Shown here one piece after another: positions 1-7,010 of a DNA stretch of 14,917 nucleotides. The stretch lies in NCBI GenBank assembly GCA_012515825.1, contig JAAYXQ010000117.1, positions 1-14,917 of the forward strand, read 5' to 3'. This DNA is from Fibrobacter sp. (GTDB lineage: Bacteria; Fibrobacterota; Fibrobacteria; Fibrobacterales; Fibrobacteraceae). Positions within the stretch are counted from its first letter, which is position 1. Each line of letters begins with the position of its first letter. The translations under genes were made by a program, and so were the position numbers. The notes beneath the pieces are model-generated. The model was given only the letters and a program-made list of their open reading frames with translations. It was not told where the DNA came from and ran no database searches.

Positions 1-587
1 ACTTTTCCATCTCTAGGGTCCTTAAATTCACTAGAAGCCGCTTTTACCCTAGCTCTATGTTCTTGTTCTTGAATACGGAATTCAGATAAGCGTTCTCTTT
101 TATATTTTTCTTTTTGCTCAAATTTACTACTCCACCATTTTTGAGCTTCTTTATTTGGGAACTTAATTTTCATTTTTTTAATTGCATAAAGATCATTTCC
201 ACAAGCTACATCTACGCCTTTAATGTCTACGACTAATTCTTCTTTTTTGAACTTTTTAGGTTGATTAAAACAAGAAATCCATACTTCCTTTGTTTCATTA
301 CATTTTGAGTATAAGCCTCCTTCAACTTCATCAGCTGTAGCAACAATTTCTCCTGTTAAGGCAAACTCAAAAGGGCCTTCTTTAACTTTAAAGGAAAGCG
401 TTTGTGAAGGAGGATAATGTACGAATTTGGAAAATCGAATCGGGCCATCTATTTTAGCAGAAACGTAATCGCCTTGCCCTTGTGCATCAAAAATAGCATC
501 CCACGTTCTTGGTGAATCAGCAAAAACGGAAATCGTAAGAAAAGCAAGCATTAAAAAAGCAATAAAACCTGATTTGCATTTATACAT
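1..587 (-). CDS. Secreted FISUMP-type protein, partial (C-terminus beyond window)
   Basis: The reading frame opens at an ATG at 587 and is still open at base 1, giving 195 visible residues. Residues 1-23 form a signal peptide: a basic start, a hydrophobic stretch FIAFLMLAFLTISVF, then AD as the likely cleavage site. Residues 24-148 are an unrecognised, probably beta-rich segment with cysteines near 96, 106 and 129. A charged Lys/Glu/Gln/Arg-rich, probably helical linker follows (149-187). The last visible residues, FKDPRDGK (188-195), match the way FISUMP domains (Fibrobacter major paralogous domain, TIGR02145) usually begin, so I infer that the domain lies just outside the window. A Shine-Dalgarno-like AAGGGGAT sits 4-5 bases before the ATG and overlaps the hemB stop, 9 bases upstream, so translation is probably coupled. 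The substrate or function of FISUMP proteins is not established; they are envelope or secreted proteins. The alternative is an unrelated exported protein. Confidence 0.72.
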   Translation of the reverse strand, partial: MYKCKSGFIAFLMLAFLTISVFADSPRTWDAIFDAQGQGDYVSAKIDGPIRFSKFVHYPPSQTLSFKVKEGPFEFALTGEIVATADEVEGGLYSKCNETKEVWISCFNQPKKFKKEELVVDIKGVDVACGNDLYAIKKMKIKFPNKEAQKWWSSKFEQKEKYKRERLSEFRIQEQEHRARVKAASSEFKDPRDGK

Positions 588-596
588 TGGATCCCC

Positions 597-1598
597 TTAT
601 TTCTTTAGTAAAATGGCCGCTTCTTTTGCAAAATACGTCCAAATCATTGTTGCGCCCGCACGTTTAATTCCAATTAAACTTTCTAGTATCACAGAAGATC
701 GATCAATGAAACCATTCTCAGCCGCAGAGACGATCATAGAATACTCTCCACTCACCTGATAGGCTGCCACAGGTATAGGAAATGTGGAGTGTACATTTGA
801 AATTACATCTAGATATGGCCCCGCAGGCTTTACCATCACGATATCTGCGCCCTCTGAAATATCAGCTTCAACTTCTCGTAATGCTTCTAATTTATTGGCT
901 GGGTCCATTTGATAAGTTTTCTTGTCTCCTGCTTTTGGAGCAGAGTGAAGAGCATCTCGAAACGGGCCATAAAAAGCAGAGGCGTATTTTGCACTGTAAG
1001 CCATAATAGAAGTCGAAGTATAACCAGCTTGATCTAAAGCCTTTCGAATCGCACCGACACGGCCATCCATCATATCTGAAGGGCATACAAAATCAGCACC
1101 TGCTTCTGCATGGCAAAGAGCCATTTTACAGAGAACCTCAACTGTTTGATCATTTAAGATTTCTCCAGAATCGCTTACAAGTCCATCATGACCGTCAGTA
1201 TTGTAAGGATCTAAAGCAACATCTGTCATTATTAAAAGTTCTGGGAAAGCCTCTTTGATTTGACGGATACACTCAGGAATTAAACCTTCTGGATCATAAG
1301 ATCCTGTTGCTTTTGAATCTTTTTTGGATTCAGGGACTACAGGAAAAGGGGCAATGGCTCGAATACCCAAGTTCACAATTTCTTTTAATTCTTCTAAAAA
1401 TAAATCGATGGTCTTGCGGGAAATTCCAGGCATCGAATGAATCGGTTCTTCTGTATTTTTCCCTTCCATGAGAAATACAGGATACACTAAATCAGAAGCA
1501 GAAAGAGTGGTTTCTGATACTAATTCTCTAATTGAAGCATTTTTACGATTACGACGTAGTCTATTTAAGAGAGGGTTCGGATACAAAGATGAATTCAT
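597..1598 (-). CDS. hemB: Delta-aminolevulinic acid dehydratase (porphobilinogen synthase)
   Basis: This cytoplasmic enzyme condenses two 5-aminolevulinate molecules into porphobilinogen, the first common step of heme and other tetrapyrroles. The 333 residues match the usual family length. The two Schiff-base lysines are visible: K204 in YSAKYASAFYGPFRDA and K257 in VMVKPAGPYLD. At 126-139 the metal region reads DVALDPYNTDGHDG. This is the aspartate-type version, not the cysteine triad of zinc enzymes, so a Mg/K-type or zinc-independent enzyme is expected. The conserved start region (LRRNRKNASIRELVSET) begins about 15 residues in, which supports the ATG at 1598, although no clear Shine-Dalgarno sequence precedes it. 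The gene lies 78 bases after the glycosyltransferase gene and 9 bases before the FISUMP-type gene. A possible promoter of its own lies in the 78-base gap. Nothing is missing or truncated. Confidence 0.98.
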   Translation of the reverse strand: MNSSLYPNPLLNRLRRNRKNASIRELVSETTLSASDLVYPVFLMEGKNTEEPIHSMPGISRKTIDLFLEELKEIVNLGIRAIAPFPVVPESKKDSKATGSYDPEGLIPECIRQIKEAFPELLIMTDVALDPYNTDGHDGLVSDSGEILNDQTVEVLCKMALCHAEAGADFVCPSDMMDGRVGAIRKALDQAGYTSTSIMAYSAKYASAFYGPFRDALHSAPKAGDKKTYQMDPANKLEALREVEADISEGADIVMVKPAGPYLDVISNVHSTFPIPVAAYQVSGEYSMIVSAAENGFIDRSSVILESLIGIKRAGATMIWTYFAKEAAILLKK

Positions 1599-1605
1599 GG
1601 TCTAA

Positions 1606-1635
1606 ATTTTAGAAAAAAATTATTTAAAAGTTCAA
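1606..1635 (-). promoter_or_regulatory. Possible hemB promoter
   Basis: On the minus strand TTGAAC (1635-1630) and TAAAAT (1611-1606) are separated by 18 bases, a reasonable sigma-70-like pair in the only non-coding gap upstream of hemB. The -10 box ends just 7 bases before the ATG, so the leader would be extremely short. The region is also very AT-rich, so a chance match is quite possible. Confidence 0.25.
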
Positions 1636-1676
1636 AAATAGCATTAAGGCGACCTCAAAAATGCGTTATCTTGCCT

Positions 1677-2396
1677 TTAAGAATATAAGCCCATCATTTT
1701 TCGAAAAACAATTCGCAATACTCTAAATCCATAAGTAATCACATTGAGATTTGACTTTTCTCCAGCATAACGCGTTTCAATCGCCCGTTCCTCTACTTTG
1801 TAACGCCTTGCATCTGCAAAAGCTAATAGTTCAAGGTCGATATCAAAAGAATGCCCCAATCGAGACCAAGGGATTTCTTTTAAGAAACGCCTAGAAAAAC
1901 ATAAAAAGCCACTATGACGGTCTGTGAGCTTTGTCGAAAAGACAAGATTTTCAATCGAGGTTAAAAAGAAGCCTCCACAACGTTTATAAAAAGGCATTCC
2001 TCCACGTTTAGCTCCCCCCTTTTCTACATGCCTAGAACCTTGAAGAACATCAATAGAATTTTTTTTCATCGCTTCTAAAAAAGCGGGCAGCTTTTCTGGA
2101 GGGTATTGAGCGTCTCCATGAAGGCAACAAATAAAAGACGCATCCGTTTCTAAAGCTAAGGAAAGCCCTTTTTTGATCACGGCTCCGTACCCTTGATTTT
2201 CAGAAAAAGAAAAAACTTCCAATTTTTTATTTGTCTTTTCTTTAAATTCCATTGCCTTATTTAAGGTATCATCTTTTGAGCCATCATTAATAAGGGATAC
2301 CGAAGCTCGATCCCAAATTTCTTCTGGAATTCGAGAGAGTAAAGAGGGTAATTCGTTTTCAACATTATAGGCTGGAATAAAAATGAAGGTGTCCAT
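1677..2396 (-). CDS. Family 2 glycosyltransferase, DPM1/polyprenyl-phosphate type
   Basis: This is a GT-A-fold enzyme predicted to transfer a sugar from a nucleotide sugar, probably to a polyprenyl phosphate or a lipid or glycan acceptor at the cytoplasmic face of the membrane. The N-terminus IFIPAYNVENELPSLL (5-20) is the family 2 start. SLINDGSKDDT (34-44) carries the nucleotide-binding acidic motif, NQGYGAVIKKGL (67-78) is the usual second signature, and HGDAQYPPE (93-101) supplies the DxD-like metal site. At 239 residues it is the soluble catalytic domain only. No C-terminal transmembrane helices like those of ArnC/GtrB proteins are visible. It starts 4 bases after the stop of the ArnA-dehydrogenase-like gene, with no clear Shine-Dalgarno sequence, so translational coupling is likely. 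It is the last gene of the envelope cluster. The donor could be the sugar made by its neighbour, which is an inference from position only. Confidence 0.9.
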   Translation of the reverse strand: MDTFIFIPAYNVENELPSLLSRIPEEIWDRASVSLINDGSKDDTLNKAMEFKEKTNKKLEVFSFSENQGYGAVIKKGLSLALETDASFICCLHGDAQYPPEKLPAFLEAMKKNSIDVLQGSRHVEKGGAKRGGMPFYKRCGGFFLTSIENLVFSTKLTDRHSGFLCFSRRFLKEIPWSRLGHSFDIDLELLAFADARRYKVEERAIETRYAGEKSNLNVITYGFRVLRIVFRKMMGLYS

Positions 2397-2400
2397 AAAA

Positions 2401-3444
2401 TCACAATGCCAAACGGTAGTGTTCTATAAACCAAGAGAGTGTTTCTTGAAGAGTCACATCTAAAGCTTCATTTGGGACATATCCCAATAAACGTTTTGCT
2501 TTTTCAATAGAAGGAATTCGTCTTAAAGAATCTTCGTAACCTTCGCCATAATATTCTTTTGAAGAAATCAATTGCACGGGCGAGACTTGGTCTATGGAGA
2601 CTTGCTTTAATGAAGCATAAATCTGACGCATGCGATCCGCTAATTCAGCAATCGATAGTTCATTCTCAGGATTCCCAATATTGAAGGCTTGCCCAAGCGA
2701 TTCTTCTTGATGAACTAAGACTGCAAAAATAAAATGGATGGCATCGTGAATCGATGTAAAAGATCGCCTTGAAACACCTTGATCCACTAAAAATAGAGGC
2801 TCATTTTTTAGAAGAGCCGCACAGAAATTAGCTAACACTCTAGGGATCCCTTCTCCATCTATTCCAGGGATAAAATCCATACGAGGGCCAACGAAATTAA
2901 AAGGGCGAAGCACAGTCCAAGACAAGCCTTGTAGTGAGGCAATATAGCGTTCTGTAAGCTGTTTTGCACAAGCGTAAGACCAGCGAGAAGCACGCACAGA
3001 ACCAAGAATCATAGGAGAAGAATCTTCTTCTAGTAAACAGGGTTCTATGGATGTTTTTCCATAAACTTCTGACGTGGAAAAATGAATCAACCAAGCCCCA
3101 GACTTGGCACAGGCTAATGCAAGTGCCACTGGGTGGTTGTAATTACTTTCAATGACTTCTTTTGCCTCTCGCATATAGCGACTAGGCACACAAATTGCCG
3201 CGAGATTAATCACAATCGGATACGATGCAATTCGAGAAACCACTGATTCTTTTTTTAGATCATCACATAAGAATTCGATCCTAGGATGATGAAGACGATG
3301 TTGTAATCGATAAAAATCTAAATCTACGGCCAAGATACGCCACGAGGTTCTCTCAATCAACGCATCCAATAAATGCGAACCAATAAATCCGCCCGCACCA
3401 ACAATCGCTATCGATACCGTAGGATCTTTAAACGAATATTTCAA
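2401..3444 (-). CDS. ArnA dehydrogenase-domain-like NAD-dependent UDP-sugar decarboxylase/epimerase
   Basis: This extended short-chain dehydrogenase most closely resembles, by recall, the C-terminal UDP-glucuronate decarboxylase domain of ArnA. The NAD motif GAGGFIG is at 16-22. STSEVYG (123-129) gives S123 and E126, YACAK gives Y157 and K161, and RPFNFVGPRMD (180-190) and NIGNPENE (255-262) are family signatures. R309 in YEDSLRRIPSIEKA aligns by eye with ArnA R619, the residue tied to decarboxylation. UDP-4-ketopentose, UDP-xylose or UDP-apiose are therefore all possible products. The formyltransferase domain of ArnA is absent. The start is TTG at 3444: no ATG or GTG lies between the in-frame stop 12 bases upstream and the NAD motif. 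It begins 5 bases after the small lipoprotein gene and ends 4 bases before the glycosyltransferase, so the three are almost certainly cotranscribed. Confidence 0.88.
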   Translation of the reverse strand: MKYSFKDPTVSIAIVGAGGFIGSHLLDALIERTSWRILAVDLDFYRLQHRLHHPRIEFLCDDLKKESVVSRIASYPIVINLAAICVPSRYMREAKEVIESNYNHPVALALACAKSGAWLIHFSTSEVYGKTSIEPCLLEEDSSPMILGSVRASRWSYACAKQLTERYIASLQGLSWTVLRPFNFVGPRMDFIPGIDGEGIPRVLANFCAALLKNEPLFLVDQGVSRRSFTSIHDAIHFIFAVLVHQEESLGQAFNIGNPENELSIAELADRMRQIYASLKQVSIDQVSPVQLISSKEYYGEGYEDSLRRIPSIEKAKRLLGYVPNEALDVTLQETLSWFIEHYRLAL

Positions 3445-3449
3445 TGGAA

Positions 3450-3890
3450 TTACTCAACGACTTGGAAAGATTTTGATTTACCAGACACAGAACCATTGCT
3501 ATAATCACGAACTGTGATGAAAGCAGCGTCTGAAGCAGGGAAATCATCTCCATCAAGAACGACTTGTACTGAATAACATTGATCGCCTTTAGGGGCTTCA
3601 GGGCCAACGCTTTCTTCTGTTAAATCGAGTGCTTGAGATTCTTCGTCAAAATAATAAAGGATTCTAAAGCCTGTACCATCAGCATATTTGGCACCCCATT
3701 TTACTGTAATAGAATCACCTATATGGAACACTTCTCCACCTTTTGGAGAAAAGACTTTCACAGTTCCGTCCGTATCAATAGAGCAATCTTCAACTTCTTC
3801 TTTATCTGTATCTGAACTTGAACCACTATCACAAGCGACTATGAAAGAAGCCATCAAAAAAAGCGAAAACCATTTTAATTTTGTATTCAT
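3450..3890 (-). CDS. Small lipoprotein with a Ser-Thr-rich/Kre9-KNH-like Ig-fold domain
   Basis: The 146-residue product starts with a lipoprotein signal peptide (MNTKLKWFSLFLMASFIVAC) with the lipidated cysteine at 20. A Ser/Asp/Glu-rich tether follows (21-38). The remainder, from VKVFSPKGGEVFHIGDSITVKW (44-65) to the closing SKSFQVVE, has the pattern of the small beta-sandwich found in Kre9/KNH-like (PF10342-type) bacterial surface proteins: SPxGGE, then GDxxxxxW, then a final FxV strand. C36 and C105 could form a disulphide. A Shine-Dalgarno AGAGG precedes the ATG by 8 bases. The gene sits 19 bases after the beta-barrel gene and 5 bases before the ArnA-like gene. It is presumably an envelope accessory protein of the same operon; its ligand is unknown. 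The domain family assignment is from memory of the motif. Confidence 0.82.
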   Translation of the reverse strand: MNTKLKWFSLFLMASFIVACDSGSSSDTDKEEVEDCSIDTDGTVKVFSPKGGEVFHIGDSITVKWGAKYADGTGFRILYYFDEESQALDLTEESVGPEAPKGDQCYSVQVVLDGDDFPASDAAFITVRDYSNGSVSGKSKSFQVVE

Positions 3891-3909
3891 AATTTATACC
3901 TCTGTTAAT

Positions 3910-5019
3910 TTAAAAGAAAGAGCCTTTGATGCCAACGCCCAAAGTCCATTGTTGTAAAAGATCATCAAAGTCTGGTAGATTCCATTCACGCATAGGAGAT
4001 TCATCGTATTCATCACTTGGATTTGCAGACCCTGCTTTATCGTGAATAGGGATCGAAAGAGCGATAAAGAATGGGTAATCCATTTTAGAAAATTCTAAGC
4101 CATAAACAATAGAAGAAGACCATGCTTGATGATCAGGATCAGGGCGAGGGTCATAAGTGCCTACCTTTTCAGAAGCGATCCAAGCGACATCAAGAGGCAC
4201 CGAGAAATTAAACCCGAAAGAATGCACAAAACCTCTTTGCCCACGGTAGCCATAGGCAATGGAGGCACTCACGCTGGAAGGAGTGTAAGCACCTAAATCA
4301 TTTTCGCCATAAAATTTGAAACGATAATCAAAGCGATCATCACCTTTCGTATCTAGCTCTGACCAATAAGAATCATTGAATTCATTTTCTCCACTCCACA
4401 AACGCATGGCAAATGGATGTGAGTAAGATAAACTGTATAACCAGATTCCTTTATCTGTATCTCGAGAATAGTTCCATCCAAGTGTTAAAGAATAGAGCCC
4501 AGAGCCTTTTTGAAACCCTGATGGCAAAAATTCAAGAGAAGCATCTGTACCTCGCTTAATATCGTACTGCCCTGTAGGGATAGAAAGTGCTAACGATAAT
4601 GACGCCGCTCCTCCACTTCCTATAGTTTGAGAAACATCAAAAGAAATATCTCCAAAACCACCTGTGGTGCGATCCACAGGAACTTGATTCGAGCGGTACT
4701 GAACTTCACCTTGGTGAGACATAAATGGAAGTGTAAGGCCTATTTCTGTAGCCCAAAAAGGCTTGACTGAAAAACGAGGCGTAAAGGAGAGTGAAGAAAA
4801 ATTTTGGCCAACACTTTTTTTGACAAAAACTTCTGCATTTAAGACACCGCCAGAGACGCCTTGCCCGATCCATTTGATGCCATCTCCAGAGCCGCCTCCA
4901 GAGCCGCCAGCGCCACAACCACCAATAGATTCCCATGGGGTTGTTGGTTCTACTGGAACAAGAAACGCCATAAAGAAGGCAAAAAACATTAAACTAATCA
5001 ATAAAAATTTCTGTTTCAT
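3910..5019 (-). CDS. Predicted outer-membrane beta-barrel protein
   Basis: The protein has 369 residues with an N-terminal hydrophobic export segment (KFLLISLMFFAFFMAFL, 4-20). A Cys/Gly-rich patch GGCGAGGSGGGSGDG (33-47) follows. The rest alternates polar and aromatic residues in strand-like stretches such as FTPRFSVKPFWATEIGLTLP, GFGDISFDVSQT and ASLSLALSIPTGQYD. The latter two resemble the transporter-like barrels grouped with the phenol MetA-degradation family (PF13557), a weak recall-based link. The protein ends in GIKGSFF, with the C-terminal phenylalanine typical of outer-membrane barrels. The Shine-Dalgarno GAGGG overlaps the TGA stop of the upstream lipoprotein gene 6 bases away, so these two are translationally coupled. 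It may be a channel or anchor for the surface process served by this cluster; no substrate can be read from the sequence. Confidence 0.78.
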   Translation of the reverse strand: MKQKFLLISLMFFAFFMAFLVPVEPTTPWESIGGCGAGGSGGGSGDGIKWIGQGVSGGVLNAEVFVKKSVGQNFSSLSFTPRFSVKPFWATEIGLTLPFMSHQGEVQYRSNQVPVDRTTGGFGDISFDVSQTIGSGGAASLSLALSIPTGQYDIKRGTDASLEFLPSGFQKGSGLYSLTLGWNYSRDTDKGIWLYSLSYSHPFAMRLWSGENEFNDSYWSELDTKGDDRFDYRFKFYGENDLGAYTPSSVSASIAYGYRGQRGFVHSFGFNFSVPLDVAWIASEKVGTYDPRPDPDHQAWSSSIVYGLEFSKMDYPFFIALSIPIHDKAGSANPSDEYDESPMREWNLPDFDDLLQQWTLGVGIKGSFF

Positions 5020-5025
5020 ATGCCC

Positions 5026-6198
5026 TCAGGGAAGTTCCAATATATACCCATAATTTGTACCAGTCGCCATAAAATGACCATCTGGTGAGCGTCCACCAGT
5101 CATAGGGACTTTTGCTATTTCACGTACACTTCCCTTCCACTCTACAGCCATATCCGAAGGTATGCCACCAGCAATCAAAGAGACTTCACGCATGGCCGTT
5201 CTACCGACAGAACCATCATAGACAGAAGCATCTAAAAAGTCTGACTTATTCAACATCGTTTGCCCAGAAGGGAATTCAGCCCAAACAATAAAAAGTCGAT
5301 TTTGAAACAGCCACCAATGAGGTTGAGCTGGAGCAGACATCATAGACTGTTCAAAAGGAATTGGAATAGGATCAGAATTTGCAGACAATTCTTGTATGTA
5401 AGCTTCCCAAGAATACGCGTTATTCATTAAGTTATAGACAACCCATTTCCCATCAGGAGAAATCAAAGGACTATCCACTCGCCATGAGGATTTATCACTT
5501 GGCTTTTTAAGATGGGTTATTTTATTTGACTTAGAATAATCGACCCAAGCAATTTTATCATTTTTATCGACATAGACTAGTTGTACAAACTTGGTGCCAA
5601 AAAATTCTTCTAAAGAATCGAGAGCAGAAGTATCGGCGTTTACATTAGGATCTACCCACAAATGAGGGAAAGCCTCTTCTATAATATTACTATCCACAAA
5701 CCAGAAAGCCTTTTTATCGGCTAAACGAATTCCCATAATGCCGTAATCTAATTCAGAACAATTTTTAATTCCAGGGGCATTAAAGCCACCAAGAGCCACA
5801 ATATAATCTGGATGCGTACTCCATTCAGGGTCTTGGAACTGACACTCTACACCTATAGAATCGCGCATCACAAACCATTGGACTCGGCCAGCTGTATCTG
5901 AAACCGTAAGTCGATCATGTTGAACAACCTTGTTGACGGTAAAGTCAGAAGGAGGATCTTTTACAACCAGAGCTCCTGAAAAGTTCAACCAGAGAATCGA
6001 AGCTGGGTAAAGAACCGTATCATTAGAGATCGAAGGATTACAAATTTGCTTACCTGTATTGATGGGAAAAATGGTTCCCATATCAGAGGAAGTAGATTCT
6101 TGTTTCGTAGACGAAGATTCTTGATAAGGTTCTGGATCATAAAGACAAGAAGCCAATAATACGACCCAGATTAATAAAAAGAAATGCTTTTTTTCCAT
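5026..6198 (-). CDS. Lipoprotein resembling the N-terminal propeller-like half of Fibrobacter family TIGR02171
   Basis: The lipoprotein signal peptide MEKKHFFLLIWVVLLASC puts the lipidated cysteine at 18, followed by a Ser/Thr/Glu-rich tether to about 45. The body contains the TolB/WD40-like motifs SPLISPDGKWVVYNL (243-257) and GGRSPDGHFMATGTNYG (368-384), typical of beta-propeller blades. By recall, the order SPDGKWV, then a ligand-like insert, then GGxSxDxxxAxTG matches TIGR02171 lipoproteins. Here the protein stops where their second half would begin, so it looks like the N-terminal half alone (390 residues). I chose ATG at 6198 over a TTG three codons upstream (6207) because it places the basic residues at the very N-terminus; no Shine-Dalgarno is clear for either. 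It heads the five-gene envelope cluster, 6 bases ahead of the barrel gene. Its function is unknown. Confidence 0.75.
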   Translation of the reverse strand: MEKKHFFLLIWVVLLASCLYDPEPYQESSSTKQESTSSDMGTIFPINTGKQICNPSISNDTVLYPASILWLNFSGALVVKDPPSDFTVNKVVQHDRLTVSDTAGRVQWFVMRDSIGVECQFQDPEWSTHPDYIVALGGFNAPGIKNCSELDYGIMGIRLADKKAFWFVDSNIIEEAFPHLWVDPNVNADTSALDSLEEFFGTKFVQLVYVDKNDKIAWVDYSKSNKITHLKKPSDKSSWRVDSPLISPDGKWVVYNLMNNAYSWEAYIQELSANSDPIPIPFEQSMMSAPAQPHWWLFQNRLFIVWAEFPSGQTMLNKSDFLDASVYDGSVGRTAMREVSLIAGGIPSDMAVEWKGSVREIAKVPMTGGRSPDGHFMATGTNYGYILELP

Positions 6199-6217
6199 TG
6201 AAGACAATATAAAAAAA

Positions 6218-6246
6218 TTGATTTACTAAAAAATCTTTTCTACTTT
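6218..6246 (+). promoter_or_regulatory. Possible promoter of the flavin reductase-like gene
   Basis: TTGATT (6218-6223) and TACTTT (6241-6246) are 17 bases apart in the 75-base divergent gap, 28 bases before the ATG. The boxes are only partial matches in AT-rich DNA, and the opposite-strand envelope cluster must also start somewhere in this gap. Confidence 0.28.
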
Positions 6247-6273
6247 CATAAAAACAAAATAAAGGATGCTAAT

Positions 6274-6777
6274 ATGAATACATTTGAAAACATTCCTGTC
6301 GAATCTCTTGAAATCAACCCTTTTGAAAGAATTGGTAAAAACTGGATGCTCATCACCGCCAAAAAAGGCGATCAAGTGAATACCATGACCGCCTCTTGGG
6401 GAGGACTTGGCACCATGTGGAATAAAAATGTGGCCTTTATTGTTGTTCGTCCTCAACGTTACACTAAAGAATTTATCGACGCCTCTTCCACCTTTTCACT
6501 TTCCTTTTTTGATAAGAAATATGTGAAAGAACTAGCTTATTGTGGAAAATTTTCTGGAAGAGACGAAAACAAAATTGAAAAGTGCAATTTTACTGTAGGT
6601 GAAGAAAAAAATACACCTTACATAGAACAAGCAAACCTTGTAATGATCTGTAAGAAAATTTTCGTGCAACCCTATACTGCAGATAGCTTTTTAGATTCTC
6701 ATATTATGGAGTTTTACGAAAAGAAAGACTTCCATACCCTATATATTGCAGAAATCGAAAGCATCTTAAAAAAATAA
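6274..6777 (+). CDS. Flavin reductase-like FMN-binding split-barrel protein
   Basis: The 167-residue cytoplasmic protein fits the flavin reductase-like (flavoredoxin) family, in which FMN is bound in a split beta-barrel. The diagnostic region is NTMTASWGGLGTMWNKNVA (36-54) followed by VRPQRYTKEFIDASSTFSLSF (58-78): the Thr/Ala/Ser-rich flavin-phosphate loop, the P-x-R-Y-T segment and the FSLSF strand typical of the family. YCGKFSGRDENKIEKC (89-104) is also characteristic. The length is normal for a small family member. A good Shine-Dalgarno AAAGGA lies 7 bases before the ATG. The gene stands alone between the divergent envelope cluster and a repeat-rich gap, so context does not suggest a partner. 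The natural electron donor and acceptor cannot be told from sequence; FMN binding is inferred from the family. Confidence 0.9.
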   Translation: MNTFENIPVESLEINPFERIGKNWMLITAKKGDQVNTMTASWGGLGTMWNKNVAFIVVRPQRYTKEFIDASSTFSLSFFDKKYVKELAYCGKFSGRDENKIEKCNFTVGEEKNTPYIEQANLVMICKKIFVQPYTADSFLDSHIMEFYEKKDFHTLYIAEIESILKK

Positions 6778-6798
6778 ACGAGCCCCATCATAGGGAAA

Positions 6799-7010
6799 TA
6801 GCTTTGCGTGTAATGATGAGCTAGTAAAACACGATGTTTTTTTGATTTTAGATGATTACTTTATATGTAATGATATACCAATAAAACGTATCGCTTTTTT
6901 TGATTTTAGAAGATTACTTTATACGTAATGATATACCAATAAAAACGTATCACGTTTTCAGAAGTTAAAAAAATTAACTTTATATATAATGGCGTGCCCC
7001 AGCTAAACGC
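6799..7010 (+). repeat. Four degenerate tandem units of about 58 bases with hairpins
   Basis: The core TGTAATGATATACC recurs with equivalent bases at 6809, 6866, 6924 and 6985 (as TGTAATGATGAGC, TGTAATGATATACC, CGTAATGATATACC and TATAATGGCGTGCC), giving spacings of 57, 58 and 61. The two middle units are nearly identical; the outer two have diverged. Units contain a small palindrome around ATTAC(7)GTAAT. The first three carry a second hairpin, AAAACA-CGA-TGTTTT in unit 1, AAAACG with an imperfect CGcTTTT arm in unit 2, and AAAACG-TATCA-CGTTTT in unit 3. The first two of these run into T-tracts. Placed just after the flavin reductase-like gene, they could act as terminators or be a small local repeat. 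The strand given is nominal. Confidence 0.75.

Noticed and set aside
892..1086. Small open frames inside hemB, comEC, the barrel gene and others
   Set aside because: They overlap well-supported genes in other frames, lack ribosome sites and encode no recognisable sequence.
4911..4922. Lipobox SIGGC in the barrel protein
   Set aside because: The cysteine is at residue 35, well beyond the end of the hydrophobic segment, and the protein ends like an outer-membrane barrel.
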